Positions 51,001 to 63,085 of a stretch of 64,000 nt of DNA are shown here, piece after piece. Numbering within the stretch: the stretch's first letter is position 1; each line of letters opens with the position of its first letter. The notes under the pieces are model-generated. The model was not told where the DNA came from. It saw only the letters and a list, made by a program, of their open reading frames with translations, and did no database searches. Source of the DNA: Scolanthus callimorphus (lineage: Eukaryota; Cnidaria; Anthozoa; Actiniaria; Edwardsiidae); NCBI GenBank assembly GCA_033964015.1, contig CM066912.1, positions 11,567,399-11,631,398 of the forward strand, read 5' to 3'. Position numbers and translations under genes: made by a program.

Positions 51001-53212
51001 ATTAGAAGACAACGAATCAGTGCGCGCGAACAATCAACATTTACAAGTAATGATAAGCATTAGAAGAGAAGGAATCAGTGCGCGCGAAGAGTCAACATTT
51101 ACAAGTAATGATAAGCATTAGAAGACAACGAATCAGTGCGCGCGAACAATCAACATTTACAAGTAATTATAAGCATTAGAAGACAACGAATCAATGCGCG
51201 CGAAGAATCAACATTTACAAGTAATGATAAGCATTAGAAGACAACGAATCAGTGCGTGCGAAGAATCAACATTTACGAGTAATGATCAGCATTAGAAGAC
51301 AACGAATCAGTGCGCGCGAAGAATCAACATTTACGAGTAATGATAAGCATTAGAAGACAACGAATCAGTGCGTGCGAAGAATCAACATTTACGAGTAATG
51401 ATCAGCATTAGAAGACAACGAATCAGTGCGCGCGAAGAATCAACATTTACGAGTAATGATAAGCATAGAAGACAACGAATCAGTGCGCGCGAAGAAACAA
51501 CATTACACGTAATTATCAGCATTAGAACACAATGAATCAGTGCGTGCGAAGAATCAACATTTACAAGTAATTATCAGCATTAGAAGACAACGAATCAATG
51601 CGCGAGAGGAATCAACATTTACAAGTAATGATAAGCATTAGAAGACAACGAATCAGTGCGCGAGAGGAATCAACATTTACAAGTAATGATAAGCATTAGA
51701 AGAGAACGAATCAGTGCGCGCGAAGAAACAACATTTACACGTAATTATCAGCATTAGAAGACAATGAATCAGTGCGTGCGAAGAATCAACATTTACAAGT
51801 AATTATCAGCATTAGAAGACAACGAATCAATGCGCGAGAGGAATCAACATTTACAAGTAATGATAAGCATTAGAAGACAACGAATCAGTGCGCGAGAGGA
51901 ATCAACATTTGCAAGTAATGATAAGCATTAGAAGACAACGAATAAGAGGGCGCGAATAATCAACATTTACAAGTAATTATAAGCATTAGAAGACAACGAA
52001 TCAGTGCGCGCGAAGAATCAACATTTACAAGTAATGATAAGCATTAGAAGACAATGAATCAGTGCGCGCGAAGAATCAACATTTACAGTAATGATAAGCA
52101 TTAGAAGACAACGAATCAGTGCGCGCGAACAATCAACATTTACACTAATTATGAGCATTAGAAGACAACGAATCAGTGCGCGCGAAGAATCAACATTTAC
52201 AAGTAACATAAGCATTAGAAGACGACGAATCAGTGCGCGCGAAGAATCAACATTTACAAGTAATGATAGCATTAGAAGACGACGAACAGTGCGTGCGAAG
52301 AATCAACATTTACAAGTAACCACAAGCATTAGAAGACAACGAATCAGTGCGCGCGAAGAATCAACATTTACAGTAATGATAAGCATTAGAAGACAACGAA
52401 TCAGTGCGTGCGAAGAATCAACATTTACATGTAATGATAGCATTAGAAGAGAACGAATCAGTGCGCGCGAAGAAACAACATTTACACGTAATTATCAGCA
52501 TTAGAAGACAATGAGTCAGTGCGTGCGAAGAATCAACATTTACAAGTAATTATCAGCATTAGAAGACAATGAATCAGTGCGTGCGAAGAATCAACATTTA
52601 CAAGTAATTATCAGCATTAGAAGACAACGAATCAATGCGCGAGAGGAATCAACATTTACAAGTAATTATAAGCATTAGAAGACAACGAATCAGTGCGCGA
52701 GAGGAATCAACATTTGCAAGTAATGATAAGCATTAGAAGACAACGAATCAGTGCGCGCGAAGAATCAACATTTACGAGTAATGATAAGCATTAGAAGAGA
52801 ACGAATCAGTGCGCGCGAAGAATAAACATTTACAAGTAATGATAAGCATTAGAAGAGAACGAATCAGTGCGCGCGAAGAATCAACATTTACACGTAATGA
52901 TAAGCATTAGAAGACAACGAATCAGTGCGCGCGAAGAATCAACATTACAAGTAATGATAAGCATTAGAAGACAACGAATCAGTGCGCGCGAAGAATCAAC
53001 ATTTACACGTAATGATAAGCATTAGAAGACAACGAATCAGTGCGCGCGAAGAAACAACATTTACACGTAATGATAGCATTAGAAGACAACGAATCAGTGC
53101 GCGCGAATAATCAACATTTGCAAGTAATTATCAGCATTAGAAGACAACGAATCAGTGGGCGCGAATAATCAACATTTGCAAGTAATTATCGGCATTAGAA
53201 GACAACGAATAA
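48019..53212 (+). repeat. Satellite block between element copies 4 and 5 (5.58-kb unit)
   Basis: Carries one AATAAGAGGG marker (about 51,941) and one GTGCTCGCGAAG marker (about 50,153). Both recur about 5.58 kb further right. Single-base deletions are frequent near 52.1-52.5 kb. Confidence 0.88.
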
Positions 53213-53599
53213 GGCCCCGTCCACACTACGCCGGCTTAATTTGAAAACGCCTAATTTTTATACGGTTGTGCTTCTGTCCACACTATGCGGGCTAAATTTC
53301 CCACCGAAAACGGGACTTTTCGAAAACCCTACCGAAAGTGCCAAATTTGAAAACGCCGGCTACGCGTTTTAGTGTGGACGGCGAAAACGGATCTTTTCGA
53401 AAACGGTGACGTCGTACCACACCGTCTGTGGGGAAATTATGACCGCGGGGCTCTCGTTTTTCTTTTTTAGCACATGCGCTTATCGAACGTTCTTGTGCGT
53501 TTTCACATTTAGCCGGCGTAGTGTATTCAGAAACTATTAGTTCCGTTTTCGAAGCAAATTAGCCGTTTTCAAATTTAGCCGGCGTAGTGTGGACGGTGC
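53213..53599. mobile_element. 387-bp TIR element in satellite, copy 5
   Basis: Same junctions, with one C missing from the right end (GGTGCTAAG). It also has small private changes such as ACTATGCGGGC and TTTTTTAGCAC. Confidence 0.85.
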
Positions 53600-56500
53600 T
53601 AAGTGCGCGCGGAGAATCAACATTTACAAATAATTAAGACAACGAATCAATGCGCGCAAATAAACAACATTCACACCTAATGATAAGCATTAGAAAACAA
53701 CGAATCAGTGCGCGCGAAGAATCAACATTTACAAGTAACCATAAGCATTAGAAGACAACGAATCAGTGCGCGCGAAGAATCAACATTACATGTAATGATA
53801 AGCGTTAGAAGACAACGAATCAGTGCGCGCGAAGAATCAACATTTACAAGTAATGATAAGCATTAGAAGACAACGAACCAGTGCGTGCGAAGAATCAACA
53901 TTTACAAGTAACCATAAGCATTAGAAGACAACGAATCAGTGCGCGCGAAGAATCAACATTTACAAGTAACCATAAGCATTAGAAGACAACGAATCAGTTG
54001 TGCGCGAAGAATCAACATTTACAAGTAATGATAAGCATTAGAAGACAACGAATCAGTGCGCGCGAACAATCAACATTTACAAGTAACCATAAGCATTAGA
54101 AGACAACGAATCAGTGTGCGCGAAGAATCAACATTTACAAGTAATGATAAGCATTAGAAGACGATGAATCAGTGCGCGCGAACAATCAAATTTACAAGTA
54201 ACCATAGCATTAGAAGACAACGAATCAGTGTGCGCGAAGAATCAACATTTACAAGTAATGATAAGCATTAGAAGACGACGAACCAGTGCGTGCGAAGAAT
54301 CAACATTTACAAGTAATTATCAGCATTAGAAGACAACGAATCAGTGCGCGCGAAGAATCAACATTTACAAGTAATGATAAGCATTAGAAGACGACGAATC
54401 AGTGCGCGCGAAGAGTCAACATTTACACTAATTATCAGCATTAGAAGACAACGAATCAGTGCGCGCGAAGAATCACATTTACAAGTAACCATAAGCATTA
54501 GAAGACGACGAATCAGTGCGCGCGAAGAATCAACATTTACAAGTAATGATAAGCATTAGAAGACAACGAATCAGTGCGCGCGAAGAATCAACATTTACAA
54601 GTAACCATAAGCATTAGAAGACAACGAATCAGTGCGCGCGAACAATCAACATTTACACTAATTATCAGCATTAGAAGACAACGAATCAGTGCGCGCGAAG
54701 AATCAACATTTACAAGTAACCATAAGCATTAGAAGACGACGAATCAGTGCGCGCGAAGAATCAACATTTACAAGTAATGATAAGCATTAGAAGACAACGA
54801 ATCAGTGCGCGCGAAGAATCAACATTTACAAGTAACCACAAGCATTAGAAGACAACGAATCAGTGCGCGCGAAGATCAACATTTACATGTAATGATAAGC
54901 GTTAGATGACAACGAATCAGTGCGCGCGAAGAATCAACATTTACAAGTAATGATAAGCATTAGAAGACAACGAACCAGTGCGTGCGAAGAATCAACATTT
55001 ACAAGTAACCATAAGCATTAGAAGACAACGAATCAGTGCGCGCGAAGAATCAACATTTACAAGTAACCATAAGCATTAGAAGACAACGAATCAGTGTGCG
55101 CGAAGAATCAACATTTACAAGTAATGATAAGCATTAGAAGACAACGAATCAGTGCGCGCGAACAATCAACATTTACAAGTAACCATAAGCATTAGAAGAC
55201 AACGAATCAGTGTGCGCGAAGAATCAACATTTACAGTAATGATAAGCATTAGAAGACGATGAATCAGTGCGCGCGAACAATCAACATTTACAAGTAACCA
55301 TAAGCATTAGAAGACAACGAATCAGTGTGCGCGAAGAATCAACATTTACAAGTAATGATAAGCATTAGAAGACGACGAACCAGTGCGTGCGAAGAATCAA
55401 CATTTACAAGTAATTATCAGCATTAGAAGACAACGAATCAGTGCGCGCGAAGAATCAACATTTACAAGTAATGATAAGCATTAGAAGACGACGAATCAGT
55501 GCGCGCGAAGAGTCAACATTTACACGTAATGATAAGCATTAGAAGACAACGAATCAGTGCGCGCGAAGAATCAACATTTGCGAGTAATGATAAGCATTAG
55601 AAGACAACGAATCAGTGCGCGCGAAGAATCAACATTTATAAGTAATGATAAGCATTAGAAGACAACGAATCAGTGCGCGCGAAGAATCAACATTTACAAG
55701 TAACCATAAGCATTAGAAGACAACGAATCAGTGCTCGCGAAGAATCAACATTTACACGTAATGATAAGCATTAGAAGACAACGAATCAGTGCGCGCGAAC
55801 AATCAACATTTACACGTAATGATAAGCATTAGAAGACAAGGAATCAGTGCGCGCGAATAATCAACATTTACACGTAATGATAAGCATTAGAAGACAACGA
55901 ATCAGTGCACGCGAAGATCAACATTTACACGTAATGATAAGCATTAGAAGACAACGAATCAGTGCGCGCGAATAATCAACATTTACACGTAATGATAAGC
56001 ATTAGAAGACAACGAATCAGTGCGCGCGAAGAATCAACATTTACACGTAATGATAAGCATTAGAAGACAACGAATCAGTGCGCGCGAACAATCAATCAAC
56101 ATTTACAAGTAATGATAAGCATTAGAAGACAAGGAATCAGTGCGCGCGAAGAGTCAACATTTACAAGTAATGATAAGCATTAGAAGACAAGGAATCAGTG
56201 TGCGAAGAATCAACATTTACAAGTAATGATAAGCATTAGAAGACAAGGAATCAGTGCGCGCAAAGAATCAACATTTACAAGTAATGATAAGCATTAGAAG
56301 ACAAGGAATCAGTGCGCGCGAAGAATCAACATTTACAAGTAATGATAAGCATTAGAAGACAACGAATCAGTGCGCGCGAACAATCAACATTTACAAGTAA
56401 TGATAAGCATTAGAAGACAACGAATCAGTGCGCGCGAACAATCAACATTTACAAGTAATGATAAGCATTAGAAGAGAAGAATCAGTGCGCGCGAAGAGTC

Positions 56501-59500
56501 AACATTTACAAGTAATGATAAGCATTAGAAGACAACGAATCAGTGCGCGCGAACAATCAACATTTACAAGTAATGATAAGCATTAGAAGACAACGAATCA
56601 GTGCGCGCGAACAATCAACATTTACAAGTAATGATAAGCATTAGAAGAGAAGGAATCAGTGCGCGCGAAGAGTCAACATTTACAAGTAATGATAAGCATT
56701 AGAAGACAACGAATCAGTGCGCGCGAACAATCAACATTTACAAGTAATTATAAGCATTAGAAGACAACGAATCAATGCGCGCGAAGAATCAACATTTACA
56801 CGTAATGATAAGCATTAGAAGACAACGAATCAGTGCGTGCGAAGAATCATCATTTACGAGTAATGATCAGCATTAGAAGACAACGAATCAGTGCGCGCGA
56901 AGAATCAACATTTACGAGTAATGATAAGCATTAGAAGACAACGAATCAGTGCGTGCGAAGAATCAACATTTACGAGTAATGATCAGCATTAGAAGACAAC
57001 GAATCAGTGCGCGCGAAGAATCAACATTTACGAGTAATGATAAGCATTAGAAGACAACGAATCAGTGCGCGCGCGAAGAAACAACATTTACACGTAATTA
57101 TCAGCATTAGAACACAATGAATCAGTGCGTGCGAAGAATCAACATTTACAAGTAATTATCAGCATTAGAAGACAACGAATCAATGCGCGAGAGGAATCAA
57201 CATTTACAAGTAATGATAAGCATTAGAAGACAACGAATCAGTGCGCGAGAGGAATCAACATTTACAAGTAATGATAAGCATTAGAAGAGAACGAATCAGT
57301 GCGCGCGAAGAAACAACATTTACACGTAATTATCAGCATTAGAAGACAATGAATCAGTGCGTGCGAAGAATCAACATTTACAAGTAATATCAGCATTAGA
57401 AGACAACGAATCAATGCGCGAGAGGAATCAACATTTACAAGTAATGATAAGCATTAGAAGACAACGAATCAGTGCGCGAGAGGAATCAACATTTGCAAGT
57501 AATGATAAGCATTAGAAGACAACGAATAAGAGGGCGCGAATAATCAACATTTACAAGTAATTATAAGCATTAGAAGACAACGAATCAGTGCGCGCGAAGA
57601 ATCAACATTTACAAGTAATGATAAGCATTAGAAGACAATGAATCAGTGCGCGCGAAGAATCAACATTTACAGTAATGATAAGCATTAGAAGACAACGAAT
57701 CAGTGCGCGCGAACAATCAACATTTACACTAATTATGAGCATTAGAAGACAACGAATCAGTGCGCGCGAAGAATCAACATTTACAAGTAACCATAAGCAT
57801 TAGAAGACGACGAATCAGTGCGCGCGAAGAGTCAACATTTACACTAATTATCAGCATTAGAAGACAACGAATCAGTGCGCGCGAAGAATCAACATTACAA
57901 GTAACCATAAGCATTAGAAGACGACGAATCAGTGCGCGCGAAGAATCAACATTTACAAGTAATGATAAGCATTAGAAGACAACGAATCAGTGCGCGCGAA
58001 GAATCAACATTTACAAGTAACCATAAGCATTAGAAGACAACGAATCAGTGCGCGCGAACAATCAACATTTACACTAATTATCAGCATTAGAAGACAACGA
58101 ATCAGTGCGCGCGAAGAATCAACATTTACAAGTAACCATAAGCATTAGAAGACGACGAATCAGTGCGCGCGAAGAATCAACATTTACAAGTAATGATAAG
58201 CATTAGAAGACAACGAATCAGTGCGCGCGAAGAATCAACATTTACAAGTAACCACAAGCATTAGAAGACAACGAATCAGTGCGCGCGAAGAATCAACATT
58301 TACATGTAATGATAAGCGTTAGATGACAACGAATCAGTGCGCGCGAAGAATCAACATTTACAAGTAATGATAAGCATTAGAAGACAACGAACCAGTGCGT
58401 GCGAAGAATCAACATTTACAAGTAACCATAAGCATTAGAAGACAACGAATCAGTGCGCGCGAAGAATCAACATTTACAAGTAACCATAAGCATTAGAAGA
58501 CAACGAATCAGTGTGCGCGAAGAATCAACATTTACAAGTAATGATAAGCATTAGAAGACAACGAATCAGTGCGCGCGAACAATCAACATTTACAAGTAAC
58601 CATAAGCATTAGAAGACAACGAATCAGTGTGCGCGAAGAATCAACATTTACAAGTAATGATAAGCATTAGAAGACGATGAATCAGTGCGCGCGAACAATC
58701 AACATTTACAAGTAACCATAAGCATTAGAAGACAACGAATCAGTGTGCGCGAAGAATCAACATTTACAAGTAATGATAAGCATTAGAAGACGACGAACCA
58801 GTGCGTGCGAAGAATCAACATTTACAAGTAATTATCAGCATTAGAAGACAACGAATCAGTGCGCGCGAAGAATCAACATTTACAAGTAATGATAAGCATT
58901 AGAAGACGACGAATCAGTGCGCGCGAAGAGTCAACATTTACACGTAATGATAAGCATTAGAAGACAACGAATCAGTGCGCGCGAAGAATCAACATTTGCG
59001 AGTAATGATAAGCATTAGAAGACAACGAATCAGTGCGCGCGAAGAATCAACATTTATAAGTAATGATAAGCATTAGAAGACAACGAATCAGTGCGCGCGA
59101 AGAATCAACATTTACAAGTAACCATAAGCATTAGAAGACAACGAATCAGTGCTCGCGAAGAATCAACATTTACACGTAATGATAAGCATTAGAAGACAAC
59201 GAATCAGTGCGCGCGAACAATCAACATTTACACGTAATGATAAGCATTAGAAGACAAGGAATCAGTGCGCGCGAATAATCAACATTTACACGTAATGATA
59301 AGCATTAGAAGACAACGAATCAGTGCACGCGAAGAATCAACATTTACACGTAATGATAAGCATTAGAAGACAACGAATCAGTGCGCGCGAATAATCAACA
59401 TTTACACGTAATGATAAGCATTAGAAGACAACGAATCAGTGCGCGCGAAGAATCAACATTTACACGTAATGATAAGCATTAGAAGACAACGAATCAGTGC

Positions 59501-62102
59501 GCGCGAACAATCAACATTTACAAGTAATGATAAGCATTAGAAGACAAGGAATCAGTGCGCGCGAAGAGTCAACATTTACAAGTAATGATAAGCATTAGAA
59601 GACAAGGAATCAGTGTGCGAAGAATCAACATTTACAAGTAATGATAAGCATTAGAAGACAAGGAATCAGTGCGCGCAAAGAATCAACATTTACAAGTAAT
59701 GATAAGCATTAGAAGACAAGGAATCAGTGCGCGCGAAGAATCAACATTTACAAGTAATGATAAGCATTAGAAGACAACGAATCAGTGCGCGCGAACAATC
59801 AACATTTACAAGTAATGATAAGCATTAGAAGACAACGAATCAGTGCGCGCGAACAATCAACATTTACAAGTAATGATAAGCATTAGAAGAGAAGGAATCA
59901 GTGCGCGCGAAGAGTCAACATTTACAAGTAATGATAAGCATTAGAAGACAACGAATCAGTGCGCGCGAACAATCAACATTTACAAGTAATGATAAGCATT
60001 AGAAGACAACGAATCAGTGCGCGCGAACAATCAACATTTACAAGTAATGATAAGCATTAGAAGAGAAGGAATCAGTGCGCGCGAAGAGTCAACATTTACA
60101 AGTAATGATAAGCATTAGAAGACAACGAATCAGTGCGCGCGAACAATCAACATTTACAAGTAATTATAAGCATTAGAAGACAACGAATCAATGCGCGCGA
60201 AGAATCAACATTTACACGTAATGATAAGCATTAGAAGACAACGAATCAGTGCGTGCGAAGAATCAACATTTACGAGTAATGATCAGCATTAGAAGACAAC
60301 GAATCAGTGCGCGCGAAGAATCAACATTTACGAGTAATGATAAGCATTAGAAGACAACGAATCAGTGCGTGCGAAGAATCACATTTACGAGTAATGATCA
60401 GCATTAGAAGACAACGAATCAGTGCGCGCGAAGAATCAACATTTACGAGTAATGATAAGCATTAGAAGACAACGAATCAGTGCGCGCGAAGAAACAACAT
60501 TTACACGTAATTATCAGCATTAGAACACAATGAATCAGTGCGTGCGAAGAATCAACATTTACAAGTAATTATCAGCATTAGAAGACAACGAATCAATGCG
60601 CGAGAGGAATCAACATTTACAAGTAATGATAAGCATTAGAAGACAACGAATCAGTGCGCGAGAGGAATCAACATTTACAAGTAATGATAAGCATTAGAAG
60701 AGAACGAATCAGTGCGCGCGAAGAAACAACATTTACACGTAATTATCAGCATTAGAAGACAATGAATCAGTGCGTGCGAAGAATCAACATTTACAAGTAA
60801 TTATCAGCATTAGAAGACAACGAATCAATGCGCGAGAGGAATCAACATTTACAAGTAATGATAAGCATTAGAAGACAACGAATCAGTGCGCGAGAGGAAT
60901 CAACATTTGCAAGTAATGATAAGCATTAGAAGACAACGAATAAGAGGGCGCGAATAATCAACATTTACAAGTAATTATAAGCATTAGAAGACAACGAATC
61001 AGTGCGCGCGAAGAATCAACATTTACAAGTAATGATAAGCATTAGAAGACAATGAATCAGTGCGCGCGAAGAATCAACATTTACATGTAATGATAAGCAT
61101 TAGAAGACAACGAATCAGTGCGCGCGAACAATCAACATTTACACTAATTATGAGCATTAGAAGACAACGAATCAGTGCGCGCGAAGAATCAACATTTACA
61201 AGTAACCATAAGCATTAGAAGACGACGAATCAGTGCGCGCGAAGAATCAACATTTACAAGTAATGATAAGCATTAGAAGACAACGAATCAGTGCGTGCGA
61301 AGAATCAACATTTACATGTAATGATAAGCATTAGAAGAGAACGAATCAGTGCGCGCGAAGAAACAACATTTACACGTAATTATCAGCATTAGAAGACAAT
61401 GAGTCAGTGCGTGCGAAGAATCAACATTTACAAGTAATTATCAGCATTAGAAGACAATGAATCAGTGCGTGCGAAGAATCAACATTTACAAGTAATTATC
61501 AGCATTAGAAGACAACGAATCAATGCGCGAGAGGAATCAACATTTACAAGTAATTATAAGCATTAGAAGACAACGAATCAGTGCGCGAGAGGAATCAACA
61601 TTTGCAAGTAATGATAAGCATTAGAAGACAACGAATCAGTGCGCGCGAAGAATCAACATTTACGAGTAATGATAAGCATTAGAAGAGAACGAATCAGTGC
61701 GCGCGAAGAATCAACATTTACAAGTAATGATAAGCATTAGAAGAGAACGAATCAGTGCGCGCGAAGAATCAACATTTACACGTAATGATAAGCATTAGAA
61801 GACAACGAATCAGTGCGCGCGAAGAATCAACATTTACAAGTAATGATAAGCATTAGAAGACAACGAATCAGTGCGCGCGAAGAATCAACATTTACACGTA
61901 ATGATAAGCATTAGAAGACAACGAATCAGTGCGCGCGAAGAAACAACATTTACACGTAATGATAAGCATTAGAAGACAACGAATCAGTGCGCGCGAATAA
62001 TCAACATTTGCAAGTAATTATCAGCATTAGAAGACAACGAATCAGTGTGCGCGAATAATCAACATTTGCAAGTAATTATCGGCATTAGAAGACAACGAAT
62101 AA
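53600..62102 (+). repeat. Satellite block between element copies 5 and 6
   Basis: 8.5 kb of monomers. Marker pairs GTGCTCGCGAAG (about 55,733 and 59,151) and AATAAGAGGG (about 57,526 and 60,941) are each about 3.42 kb apart. The block is therefore the 5.58-kb type with one extra internal duplication. Confidence 0.88.
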
Positions 62103-62490
62103 GGCCCCGTCCACACTACGCCGGCTTAATTTGAAAACGCCTAATTTTTTATACGGTTGTGCCTTCTGTCCACACTACGCGGGCTAAATTTCCCACCGAA
62201 AACGGGACTTTTCGAAAACCCTACCGAAAGTGGCCAAATTTGAAAACGCCGGCTACGCGTTTTAGTGTGGACGGCGAAAACGGATCTTTTCGAAAACGGT
62301 GACGTCGTACCACACCGTCTGTGGGGAAATTATGACCGCGGGCTCTCGTTTTTCTTTTTCGCACATGCGCTTATCGAACGTTCTTGTGCGTTTTCACATT
62401 TAGCCGGCGTAGTGTATTCAGAAAATATTAGTTCCGTTTTCGAAGCAAATTAGCCGTTTCAAATTTAGCCGGCGTAGTGTGGACGGTGCC
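62103..62490. mobile_element. 388-bp TIR element in satellite, copy 6
   Basis: Same ends, TAA flanks (62100-62102 and 62491-62493) and neighbouring monomers. One T is lost near 62,458 (GCCGTTTCAAA). Confidence 0.85.
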
Positions 62491-62960
62491 TAAGTGCGCG
62501 CGGAGAATCAACATTTACAAATAATTAAGACAACGAATCAATGCGCGCAAATAAACAACATTCACACCTAATGATAAGCATTAGAAAACACGAATCAGTG
62601 CGCGCGAAGAATCAACATTTACAAGTAATGATAAGCATTATAAGACAACGAATGAGTGCGCGCGAATAATCAACATTTACAAGTAATGATAAGCATTAGA
62701 AGACAACGAATGAGTGCGCGCGAAGAATCAACATTTACAAGTAATGATAAGCATTAGAAGACAACGAATCCGTATGTGTAAATAATCAGCATTTACACGA
62801 AATAATCAGCATGCGAAAACAAGAAATCTTTTTATGCAAATTTATTAACATTTACACGTAATTATCAGCATTAGAAGCCAATGAATTATTGCGCGCAAAT
62901 AATCGAAATTGACACATAATAATCAGCATTTGAAGACAAGGGAATCAGTGCGCAAATAAT
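62491..62960 (+). repeat. Degenerate right edge of the satellite array
   Basis: A few ordinary monomers (to about 62,765) are followed by strongly diverged ones with CTTTTTATGCAAATTTATT and GAATTATTGCGCGCAAATAA. It stops after GGAATCAGTGCGCAAATAAT. Nearly identical to the buried block at 16.4 kb. Confidence 0.85.
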
Positions 62961-63085
62961 AGATTTCCACCGAAACCGGATCTTTTTGGGAAACGCTGCC
63001 GAAAGTGGCTAAATTTGAAAACACCGGCTACGCGTTTTAGTGAGGAGGGCGAAAAGGGAAGTTTTTGAAAACGATGACGTCATGT
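62961..63085 (+). mobile_element. Diverged internal fragment related to the 388-bp satellite-borne element
   Basis: ATTTCCACCGAAACCGGATC, CCGAAAGTGGCTAAATTTG, ACACCGGCTACGCGTTTTAG and TTTTTGAAAACGATGACGTC parallel the middle of the six copies (for example 62,188-62,310), with roughly 15-20% differences. Both termini are absent. It directly abuts the last satellite monomer. Confidence 0.75.

Larger units (their letters stand above)
11707..62960 (+). repeat. Tandem satellite array, 58-bp monomer, about 840 copies, higher-order structure
   Basis: The monomer contains GATAAGCATTAGAAGACAAC, GAATCAGTGCGCGCGAAG and AATCAACATTTACAAGTAAT. Its 58-bp period is visible as a 2-base shift per 60-base line. 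All monomers are in one orientation. Subtracting six inserted elements (about 2.3 kb) leaves roughly 48.9 kb, or some 840 monomers. Common variable sites are GATAAG/TATCAG/CCATAAG, ACAAG/ACACG/ACATG before TAAT, CAACG/CAATG/CGACG, GAAGAA/GAACAA/GAATAA, and GCGCGCG/GTGCGCG/GCGTGCG/GCGCGAG. The plus strand is about 43% A and 19% T in the consensus. Rare variants recur at fixed large distances, proving higher-order duplications. The ORFs here are chance products of the repeat. Confidence 0.97.

Noticed and set aside
52091..52504. 137-codon ORF of repeated ISIRRQRISAREESTFT units (also 43895-44110, 54344-54559, 57760-57975)
   Set aside because: It arises where monomers are 57 bp (divisible by 3) through one-base losses; most 58-bp monomers break the frame, and some of these losses may be sequence errors.
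62265..62453. 62-codon ORF MWTAKTDLFENGDVV... shared by element copies (also 32523-32711 and, shifted, 45271-45459)
   Set aside because: Its conservation simply reflects recent duplication of the DNA; other copies carry frameshifts and the product resembles no transposase.
11707..62960. CRISPR-like array of regular repeats
   Set aside because: The 58-bp units are directly head to tail with no unique spacers, and the surroundings are eukaryotic genes and transposons.
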